Below are positions 7,724-13,032 of a stretch of DNA of 13,032 nt, piece after piece (the first letter of the stretch is position 1; each line of letters starts with the position of its first letter). A program made the translations under genes and the position numbers. Source of the stretch: Streptomyces rubradiris (lineage in GTDB: Bacteria; Actinomycetota; Actinomycetes; Streptomycetales; Streptomycetaceae). Under the pieces are notes generated by a model. The model saw only the letters and a list, made by a program, of their open reading frames with translations. It ran no database searches and was not told where the DNA came from. Location of the stretch: assembly GCF_016860525.1 (NCBI RefSeq), contig NZ_BNEA01000012.1, positions 1 to 13,032 on the forward strand. The letters are read 5' to 3'.

Positions 7724-8491
7724 ATGGACCTCACGACCACCGACATGCGGCGCTCGGCCGCCGACGCGCGCTGCGGCCGCAGCGCGCCCTCACCGTATCT
7801 GGAGAAGCTGCGGCGTCACGGCTTCGTCGTCCTGGAACCCGACGGCCCGGACGGGCTGTCCCTGGAGGACATCATGGCGCCGCTCGGCACGGCGGTGTCG
7901 TACCGGTTCGGCACCCAGCTCGTCCAGGAGCAGCGGCCGGGGACCGACAACTCGCAGTTCCGGACCGGTGCCATACCGATGCACGTCGACGCGATCCTGA
8001 ACGCACACCCGGTCCGCTACATCGGGCTGGAGTGCCTGGAGGCCCCGGACGAGGGCGGTGAGACGCTGATCGCCGGCAGCAGCGCGTTCTTCGCGACGGC
8101 TCCCGCCGAGCTGGTGGAGACCCTGCGCGGCATCCGGATCGAGTACTGGTCCAGGGTCTCGGGCTTCTACGTGGAGCGGCCCGGCGGCAACCCGGTCGTG
8201 GCGCCGGTGCAGGTGGACCCGGTGACCGGCGGGGACACGCTGCAGATCGGGCTGGACTATCCCGAGGATCCGGAGCGCAACTACGGGGCGGCCGTGGTGG
8301 GCCGCACCAAGGAGCAGAGCCTGGAGCTCTTCGCCCTGGTGGACCGGTGGTTGACGGTTCCGGAGGTGATGTACGCCCACCGGTGGCGGGTCGGCCAGGT
8401 CCTGGTCATGGACAACCAGCGGGTCGTGCACGGGCGTGCCGCCTACTGCGTCGACGCTCCGCGAAAGCTGCGCCGCATCTCGGTCGGTTGA
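7724..8491 (+). CDS. TauD/TfdA-type Fe(II)/2-oxoglutarate-dependent dioxygenase
   Basis: This 255-aa protein has the hallmarks of the TauD/clavaminate-synthase superfamily. The iron-binding HxD is in MHVDAI (H87, D89). The distal histidine is in MDNQRVVHGRAAY (H236), followed by the 2-oxoglutarate-binding arginine region RKLRRIS (R247 or R251). The GGETLIA and WRVGQVLVMDNQ segments are also typical. The facial triad carries HxD rather than HxG or HxA, so hydroxylation or desaturation is more likely than halogenation. ATG 7724 is chosen because AGGAG lies eight nt upstream. It follows the flavoenzyme by 44 nt in the same operon. In NRPS clusters such enzymes often hydroxylate amino acids, free or carrier-bound, but the substrate here is unknown. 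Confidence 0.92.
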   Translation: MDLTTTDMRRSAADARCGRSAPSPYLEKLRRHGFVVLEPDGPDGLSLEDIMAPLGTAVSYRFGTQLVQEQRPGTDNSQFRTGAIPMHVDAILNAHPVRYIGLECLEAPDEGGETLIAGSSAFFATAPAELVETLRGIRIEYWSRVSGFYVERPGGNPVVAPVQVDPVTGGDTLQIGLDYPEDPERNYGAAVVGRTKEQSLELFALVDRWLTVPEVMYAHRWRVGQVLVMDNQRVVHGRAAYCVDAPRKLRRISVG

Positions 8492-8542
8492 TGTGCCGGG
8501 TGTGTCCGGCCGCCGGTTCCTTCCCCCCTTCACGGAGTCCCC

Positions 8543-9976
8543 ATGTCTGACGTCACAGCGCTCCCGGGCAGCCGGGCCGGCAAAGGCAGCCGTCCCCTGC
8601 GTCCTCACGCCGTGCTGGCCATCCTGCTCAGCTGCCAGTTGCTGATCATCCTCGATGTCACGGTCATGAACGTCGTGCTGCCCCGGATCCGGGCCGACCT
8701 GGACTTCACGGCCACCGGTCTGCCGTGGGTCCTGGACGCGTACACCCTGACGTTCGGCGGGCTGCTGCTGGTCAGCGGCCGGGCGGGTGATCTGTTCGGC
8801 CGGCGGCGGATGTTCGTCGCGGGCGTCGTCCTGTTCACCGCGGCGTCGCTGGCGGGGGGTCTGGCGCAGTCGGCCGCCTGGCTGCTGGCCGCCCGGGTGG
8901 TGCAGGGGGCGGGTGCCGCCATGGCCGGACCGAACGCGCTGGCGTTGCTGCACACCGTCTTCACCGAGCCGAAGGCCCGGGTGCGCGCGCTGGCGCTGTA
9001 CTCGGGGATGGCCAGTGTCGGGTTCGCGGTCGGTCTGATCCTCGGTGGTGTGCTGGCCCAGTGGCTCGGCTGGCGGGCGGTGCTGTTCATCAATGTTCCG
9101 CTGGGTGTGCCGGCCATCGTGCTGGCCGGGCGGTACCTGCCGGTCACGCCCAGGCGGGAGGCCCGGCTGGACCTGCCGGGCGCGCTGACCGCGACGGGCG
9201 GTGTCGCCGCCCTGGTGTTCGGCTTCATCCGGTCCGCGACGCACGGGTGGGGTGATGTGGCCAGCGGCCTCGCGCTCCTCGCGGGCGCCGCGCTGATCGT
9301 GGTCTTCCTCCTCCTGGAGCGGCGGGCGGCGCAGCCGCTGCTGCCGCCGGTGCTGTTCGCCGACCGCAACCGCGCGGTCGCGTACACCAATGTGTTCGTC
9401 GGCTACATGGCGAGCATGTCGATGTTCTTCTTCCTGTCCCTGTATCTGCAGGACGTGCGCGGCATGGGTCCGCTGTCGACCGGTTTGGCGTTCCTTCCGA
9501 CGGCCGTCCTGATGTTCGCGATGATCCGGCTGGTGCCGCGGCTGCTGCGGCGGTTCGGGCCGAAGGCGGTGACCATGACCGGCTGCGTGCTGCTGGTGGC
9601 CGGGCTGGTCCTGCTGACGCGGCTGACGCCCGGTACCGGTTACTTCCCTTTGGTGTTCGCCGCGAGTGTGCTGATCGGCTGCGGCACCGGGCTGGGGCTG
9701 ATGCCGCTCAGCGTGATCATCATGGCGAACGTGCCGTCCGGGGTGGCCGGTGCCGCCGGGGGGGCGCTCCAGACCATTCAGCAGACCGGGGTCACGCTGG
9801 GCCTGGCGATCCTGACCACGCTCCTCGGGTCGTCCGTCCGGGGCCACGCCGACGCGCCGAAGGAGGCCTTGAACAGCGGTATCACCGCCGCGTTCGCCGC
9901 CGCCGCCGTCATGGCCGCGCTGGCGTTGCTGGGGACGTTCGCCTTCCGTTCCGCGAAAGCCGCGCAGAGCGGGTAG
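8543..9976 (+). CDS. MFS drug-efflux transporter, DHA2 (14-TMS) family
   Basis: This 477-aa integral membrane protein of the major facilitator superfamily probably exports the cluster product by proton antiport and gives self-resistance. Helix 1 carries the LDVTVMNVVLPRI signature of the DHA2/EmrB-QacA family. The loop after helix 2 has the motif A-like GRAGDLFGRRRMF. Helix 5 carries a motif C-like GFAVGLILGGVLAQWLGWRAVLFINVPLG. Length and the number of hydrophobic segments fit 14 helices. ATG 8543 has GGAG five nt upstream. It is 51 nt after the dioxygenase gene on the same strand and no terminator-like hairpin is seen between them, so it is probably the last gene of the operon. The hairpin at 10217-10253 lies downstream. 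Confidence 0.95.
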   Translation: MSDVTALPGSRAGKGSRPLRPHAVLAILLSCQLLIILDVTVMNVVLPRIRADLDFTATGLPWVLDAYTLTFGGLLLVSGRAGDLFGRRRMFVAGVVLFTAASLAGGLAQSAAWLLAARVVQGAGAAMAGPNALALLHTVFTEPKARVRALALYSGMASVGFAVGLILGGVLAQWLGWRAVLFINVPLGVPAIVLAGRYLPVTPRREARLDLPGALTATGGVAALVFGFIRSATHGWGDVASGLALLAGAALIVVFLLLERRAAQPLLPPVLFADRNRAVAYTNVFVGYMASMSMFFFLSLYLQDVRGMGPLSTGLAFLPTAVLMFAMIRLVPRLLRRFGPKAVTMTGCVLLVAGLVLLTRLTPGTGYFPLVFAASVLIGCGTGLGLMPLSVIIMANVPSGVAGAAGGALQTIQQTGVTLGLAILTTLLGSSVRGHADAPKEALNSGITAAFAAAAVMAALALLGTFAFRSAKAAQSG

Positions 9977-10216
9977 CACGGGGCCGTTCGCGCCGGGTGT
10001 GTACGGCCTGTGGTGCGAGCCGCTGGAGACCCCCGGGCTGCCGCGGGCGTCCGGGGCGGAACCCGCGTACTGATCGGGCACGCGGCCGATACGCCGCCGC
10101 AGCCCGGCCGCGTCGTCGGTCTCTTCCCGCTCTGGTTCGCCGCCGGTCCGCAGATCAGCGCGGTGGGCCCGGGCTGCCGCTGGGTCGTACACGGGTCCGC
10201 TCGTCGCCCGGGGTGA
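9977..10216 (+). other. Non-coding stretch between two convergent transporter genes
   Basis: I see no convincing gene in these 240 bases. Open frames exist on both strands, but they lack a recognisable family and a ribosome-binding site, and they are arginine- or proline-rich in the way frames in GC-rich DNA usually are. The stretch ends in the hairpin at 10217-10253 and probably holds the 3' untranslated parts of the flanking transcripts. A decayed gene remnant is possible but cannot be shown. Confidence 0.5.
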
Positions 10217-10253
10217 CCAGGGCACCGTCCCCGGGGAAAGGACGGTGCCCTGG
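10217..10253. terminator. Bidirectional hairpin terminator between convergent MFS genes
   Basis: A perfect 14-bp inverted repeat: CCAGGGCACCGTCC (10217-10230) and GGACGGTGCCCTGG (10240-10253), with a nine-nt loop. No U-tract follows on either strand, which is common for strong hairpin terminators in actinomycetes. It lies between the plus-strand DHA2 gene ending at 9976 and the minus-strand MFS gene ending at 10281, so it can serve both. Confidence 0.85.
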
Positions 10254-10280
10254 AGTCCGCGGGGCCGCGGCCGGCCCGGG

Positions 10281-11510
10281 TCAGGAGCCGGTAGGCGTGT
10301 AGCGGGTGCGCAGCCAGGCGGCGCACACGGTCAGGGGTACGGCGGTGGCCGCCGCGAGGAGGAACAGCTGCTGGTAGTGGCCGTGCTGGGCGAGCGTGCC
10401 GCCGAGGCCCGAGCCGATCGCGCTGCCGACGAACAGGGAGGCCACGAACAGCGCGACGGCCGTGCCGCGGGCCTCGGGCACCAGCGTGGTGGCCCAGTTC
10501 TGCAACGAGGAGTGGAAGAACGACCAGCCGCCGCCCAGCAGGATCGCGGCGGCGCCGATCCCCCACACGTTCGGGCCGGCGGCGGCGACCAGGAAGCCGC
10601 CCGCCATCATCACGCCGCCGGCGGCCAGCAGCGACCACGCCGGGCGCATCGCCACCCGCTTCAGCAGCCGCGAGAAGCCCAGGGTGCCCGCGCCGTACAG
10701 GGCGGTCACACCGCCCGCGCCCAGGGCACCGATCCCCCCGTCCTCGAGGGCCGGGGCCAGGAAGGTGAAGCAGCCCAGCAGTACCGCGCCCTCGACCAGG
10801 CCGAAGGCCATGACCAGCCAGGACCAGCGCCGCCGCAGCACCGAGGCGAGTTGTTCGGACGGCCGGCGCAGGGTGGTGTCGGCACGGGACTCGGACAGTC
10901 CGCGCATGCCGGCGACCGTGACCGCGGCCAGCACGGCGGACAGCGCCAGCATCACCCGCCAGCTGAACAGGGCTGCTGCTGCGCCGGCGACCAGGGTGGC
11001 GGCCGCGGTGCCGATGGCGAGGGCCAGCTGCAGATCCGACAGGGCCCGCTGGCGTACGGCCGCGGGGACGGTGTCGCCCACGTACGTCAGGGAGGCGGGG
11101 ACGACCGCCCCGAAGAACGCCCCGGTGGCGATCCGCAGGATCACGAGCGTGGTCAGGTCGGGTGCGGCCGCGGACACCAGTCCGCACACCGCCGCGGCGC
11201 ACAGGGTGAAGCGGATGACCCGCATGCGCCCGTAGCGGTCGGACAGCATGCCCCACACCGGCTGGGCGCACCCGTACGCGAAGAAGTAGCCGCTCGCGAC
11301 CAGCACGACCTGGCCGAGCCGGACGTGGAATCCGGTGGCGATGGCCATCAGCAGGGGGGTGATCGCGAAGCGGTCGAAGTTGCTGAGGAAACAGGCCACG
11401 GCGAGCGCGGGCGGCACCCGCGCCGCGGTCTGCGGCGCCGGGGGCGAGTCGGCCGGCGCGCTCGGCGGGAGGGCGGACCCGGTCGTCTCGGGCTGTACGT
11501 CTTGGGACAC
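10281..11510 (-). CDS. MFS transporter, 12-TMS (DHA1-like)
   Basis: This 409-aa major facilitator protein has an Ala/Pro-rich N-terminal tail of about 35 residues, then about 12 hydrophobic helices. The loop between helices 2 and 3 has the motif A sequence GMLSDRYGRMRVIRF, and the segment LRIATGAFFGAVVPASLTYVGD is typical of helix 4 and the following loop. I chose GTG at 11508-11510 because GGAAAGG lies about seven nt upstream on the minus strand; a TTG nine codons earlier (11535-11537) lacks such a site. It is divergent from the MmyB-type regulator gene, a common arrangement in which the regulator controls the transporter. The substrate is unknown; it could be a second exporter for the cluster or an unrelated housekeeping pump. 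Confidence 0.9.
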   Translation of the reverse strand: MSQDVQPETTGSALPPSAPADSPPAPQTAARVPPALAVACFLSNFDRFAITPLLMAIATGFHVRLGQVVLVASGYFFAYGCAQPVWGMLSDRYGRMRVIRFTLCAAAVCGLVSAAAPDLTTLVILRIATGAFFGAVVPASLTYVGDTVPAAVRQRALSDLQLALAIGTAAATLVAGAAAALFSWRVMLALSAVLAAVTVAGMRGLSESRADTTLRRPSEQLASVLRRRWSWLVMAFGLVEGAVLLGCFTFLAPALEDGGIGALGAGGVTALYGAGTLGFSRLLKRVAMRPAWSLLAAGGVMMAGGFLVAAAGPNVWGIGAAAILLGGGWSFFHSSLQNWATTLVPEARGTAVALFVASLFVGSAIGSGLGGTLAQHGHYQQLFLLAAATAVPLTVCAAWLRTRYTPTGS

Positions 11511-11626
11511 GGCAGGGCCTTTCCACGAGAGGCGCAAAGGTTTTACGGTCCCGATCGTGCGCCGTCGGCGGGCGGGCAGCCAGGAGACAAATACTCACAG
11601 CCTCGCGTGCGCGGCACCGGCGCGGC

Positions 11627-11658
11627 CGTTCAACCGCCTGGCGCGGAACACTTGAACG
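11627..11658. promoter_or_regulatory. Inverted repeat, candidate operator
   Basis: CGTTCAA (11627-11633) and TTGAACG (11652-11658) form a perfect 7-bp inverted repeat around an 18-nt spacer, in the shared intergenic region of a regulator and a transporter. The position suits a binding site for the adjacent XRE-family regulator. The hexamers also resemble -35 elements (TTGAAC on each strand), but no matching -10 lies at 16-18 nt on either strand. The assignment is inference only. Confidence 0.4.
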
Positions 11659-11766
11659 TGCCGGGCCGCAGGTGCCGGCGGCCCGGGCGTGCGCCGCGGG
11701 GCTCCCGGCCCGGACGCCCGCCGCGCGGACCGGGGGCGCCCCGGGGGAACGGCCGGTACGCGCTGC

Positions 11767-11772
11767 TAGCCT
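11767..11772 (+). promoter_or_regulatory. Candidate -10 element giving a leaderless regulator mRNA
   Basis: TAGCCT fits the TANNNT -10 pattern of actinomycetes and ends six nt before the ATG at 11779, so transcription would begin at or next to the start codon. No Shine-Dalgarno-like sequence precedes that ATG, which fits a leaderless message. A GGAAC (11746-11750) at 16-nt spacing is a weak -35 candidate. Confidence 0.45.
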
Positions 11773-11778
11773 GGGCCG

Positions 11779-12618
11779 ATGGCAGCCATGAGGGATCTGG
11801 GTGACACCGGCCGCCGTACGCTCGGGGCGTTCGTGAGGTCGCGGCGCGAGCGGTTGTCTCCCGAGGACGTGGGAATCTCCGACTTCTCGCGCCGCCGTAC
11901 CCCCGGGTTGCGCCGCGAGGAGGTGGCCTCGCTGTCCGGGGTGAGCCTGAGCTGGTACACGTGGCTGGAGCAGGGCCGGGACATCAAGGTCTCGCGTCAG
12001 GTGCTCGCCTCGCTCGCGCGGGCCTTGAGGCTCTCCGCGCCGGAGATCCGGCACCTGTACCGGCTCAGCAACGAACTGCCCCCGGATCTCGGCGAGGTGC
12101 GCGGCTGCCCTGGCCGCAACGAGCAGCTCCAAGCCCTGCTGGACGCCCTGCAGCCCAATCCGGCGATGCTGCTGGACCACCACTGGGACGTGGTGGCCTG
12201 GAACCGGGCGGAGGCGGCGCTCTTCACGGACTTCGGCGCGCTGCCGGCCGAGCGCCGCAACATGCTGTGGGTCATTTTCGGCTGGCGGCCCGCGCGTTCC
12301 CTGATGACGGACTGGGAGGCCCAGGCCACGCAGGTGCTCGCCCAGTTCCGGATGCGCGCCGACGAGGAGCCCGCGGACCCCCGCTACGCGGAGGTGGTGG
12401 CCGATCTGCTGGCCCACACACCCGACTTCGCCCGTTTCTGGCAGCGGCACGACGTCGCCGACTACCGGACCGTGTACAAGGACTTCGCGCACCCGAGGGT
12501 GGGCCGGCTCACCCTGCGCCAGTCGAAGCTGATCGCCGCGGACGACCCGCGCGTGCACCTGCTGGCCCGTTTCCCGGCCGACGAGGCGACGAAGGACGCG
12601 CTCGCGCGACTCGGTTGA
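11779..12618 (+). CDS. XRE-family regulator with MmyB-like ligand-binding domain
   Basis: This is a 279-aa transcription factor. The N-terminal helix-turn-helix (about 14-80) has the family signature: LGAFVRSRRERLSPEDVG, then RRRTPGLRREEVASLSGVSLSWYTWLEQGRDIKVSRQVLASLARALRL. The rest (about 105-275) matches the MmyB-like ligand-binding domain, with LLDHHWDVVAWNRAEAALFTDFGALPAERRNMLWVIF and a late segment on a flat VGRLTLRQSKLIAADDPRVHLL theme. Such regulators are very numerous in streptomycetes and often sit divergent from the gene they control, here the 12-TMS transporter. Ligands are mostly unknown; fatty-acid-like molecules have been proposed for the family. ATG 11779 is favoured over ATG 11788 because a -10-like TAGCCT sits just upstream. 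Confidence 0.92.
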   Translation: MAAMRDLGDTGRRTLGAFVRSRRERLSPEDVGISDFSRRRTPGLRREEVASLSGVSLSWYTWLEQGRDIKVSRQVLASLARALRLSAPEIRHLYRLSNELPPDLGEVRGCPGRNEQLQALLDALQPNPAMLLDHHWDVVAWNRAEAALFTDFGALPAERRNMLWVIFGWRPARSLMTDWEAQATQVLAQFRMRADEEPADPRYAEVVADLLAHTPDFARFWQRHDVADYRTVYKDFAHPRVGRLTLRQSKLIAADDPRVHLLARFPADEATKDALARLG

Positions 12619-12671
12619 GGCGAGGCCCGGTCCGCCGAGGCCGTGACACGGGGCCGACGGGCGGTCCTGGC

Positions 12672-13032
12672 TCACTGCTCCTGCTGGAACTCCCGGATGG
12701 GGCAGCCGACATGGCGCTGGTCGGTGAGCGCGTAGCCGAGGATGACGTCGCCGGGCTTGAGTTCGGTGATGTTGTGGACGCTGCCGCCGGGGCCGAGTAC
12801 CCGCACGTGCCAGTCGTCCTGGGCGATCACGTTCACCTTGCCGCCGGAGGGCGGACTCCGCCTCGATCAGCAGCATCGGGCGGCTCTCCATCTTGATCCG
12901 GCCGACCACGACCCGCCGCGTCCTGCCGTCGGTGTCCACGGCCAGCAGCTCGGAACCGGAACGCAGTTCGGCCAGGTAGCGGGTTGCGGTTGTTCGGCGT
13001 GAGGCTGTAGGAGTGCAGCGCGGCGGCGTTCA
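12672..13032 (-). pseudogene. 3-dehydroquinate synthase II / GriH-like protein, C-terminal part with two frameshifts
   Basis: The 3' part of a gene enters from the right edge and ends at a TGA (12672-12674). Allowing two frame changes, the strand encodes ALHSYSLTPNN, then RYLAELRSGSELLAVD, VVVGRIKMESRPMLLIEAE, and finally ITELKPGDVILGY and QRHVGCPIREF. These are the C-terminal landmarks of the archaeal-type 3-dehydroquinate synthase II family. In actinomycete clusters the family member GriH makes 3-amino-4-hydroxybenzoate from the C7 product of the aldolase GriI, and the QRHVG ending is more like that branch, from memory. One extra base lies near 12981-12990 (CGCAACCC on the minus strand) and one near 12846-12852 (GCCCTCC). 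Removing one base at each leaves exactly 119 codons. This is either a pseudogene or two sequencing errors. The N-terminal two thirds lie outside the window. It converges on the regulator gene with a 53-bp gap. Confidence 0.8.

Larger units (their letters stand above)
11511..11778. promoter_or_regulatory. Divergent promoter region of MFS transporter and XRE regulator
   Basis: This 268-bp region separates the start codons of the two divergent genes, so promoters for both must lie in it unless they are read from further away. An AT-rich island (GAGACAAATACTCAC, 11584-11598) stands out from the GC-rich surroundings and could mark the transporter promoter. I could not pair it with a convincing -10/-35 set. 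The region also holds the inverted repeat at 11627-11658 and the proposed -10 at 11767-11772. Confidence 0.6.

Noticed and set aside
10010..10216. Small plus-strand open frame (about 68 codons) between the two transporters
   Set aside because: It has some hydrophobic stretches but no ribosome-binding site or recognisable family, and it runs into the terminator stem.
7790..10225. Long minus-strand open frame opposite the dioxygenase and DHA2 transporter
   Set aside because: Its composition is low-complexity (Arg/Gln/His/Pro-rich) with no family signature, and the plus strand carries two clear genes.
11690..11758. GC-rich block with several short inverted repeats (such as GGGCGT/ACGCCC) upstream of the regulator
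   Set aside because: Short complementary runs are expected by chance in near-pure G+C sequence, and nothing marks it as a terminator or structured RNA.
10245..11804. Plus-strand open frame opposite the 12-TMS transporter
   Set aside because: It is Gly/Gln/Arg/His-rich, has no domain, and is antisense to a clear MFS gene.
12619..12671. Possible hairpin between the convergent regulator and the GriH-like fragment
   Set aside because: Only short, interrupted stems (such as CCGT/ACGG with a three-nt loop) can be drawn, which is not more than expected in such GC-rich DNA.
9778..12939. Minus-strand open frame of over 1000 codons spanning several genes
   Set aside because: Only its first 50 or so codons, within 12780-12939, match a real family (the middle of the GriH-like fragment). 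The rest is out of frame with the genes it crosses.

Overview
The window looks like chromosomal DNA of a high-GC actinomycete, most likely a Streptomyces or close relative. G+C is very high (by eye above 70%) and codon third positions are almost all G or C. GTG starts and short gene overlaps are common, and one rare TTA leucine codon sits in a biosynthetic gene. I see no tRNA, rRNA, transposase or CRISPR array. The content is that of a secondary-metabolite gene cluster, cut at both ends by the window.

Positions 1-9976 hold a tightly packed plus-strand operon. It starts inside an NRPS gene (adenylation-carrier-condensation, 5' end missing). An 8-nt overlap leads to a second NRPS (heterocyclization-adenylation-carrier-thioesterase), whose adenylation pocket reads almost exactly as a cysteine code. 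A free-standing carrier protein overlaps the second NRPS by 4 nt. It is followed by an acyl-CoA-dehydrogenase-fold flavoenzyme of the HsaA-like monooxygenase type, a TauD-type Fe(II)/2-oxoglutarate dioxygenase, and a 14-helix DHA2 drug-efflux transporter. A strong 14-bp hairpin at 10217-10253 probably ends transcription from both sides.

Positions 10281-12618 hold a divergent pair: a 12-helix MFS transporter on the minus strand and an MmyB-type XRE regulator on the plus strand. They share a 268-bp intergenic region carrying a 7-bp inverted repeat with an 18-nt spacer. The regulator appears to be transcribed without a leader.

The right edge (12672-13032, minus strand) is the C-terminal third of a 3-dehydroquinate synthase II / GriH-like protein. 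In actinomycetes this family makes 3-amino-4-hydroxybenzoate (3,4-AHBA). As given, the fragment carries two single-base frameshifts.

Working model (inference): an acyl unit loaded by the first NRPS is condensed with cysteine and cyclised to a thiazoline-type product, with a tandem C/Cy pair between the two carriers. The flavoenzyme, dioxygenase and extra carrier oxidise an intermediate, the thioesterase releases it, and one or both MFS pumps export it. 3,4-AHBA is a possible aromatic building block if the right-edge gene is functional and belongs to the same cluster. The most unusual points are the tandem C/Cy arrangement, the loss of the first Asp of the Cy motif, the divergent first A domain, and the TTA codon.
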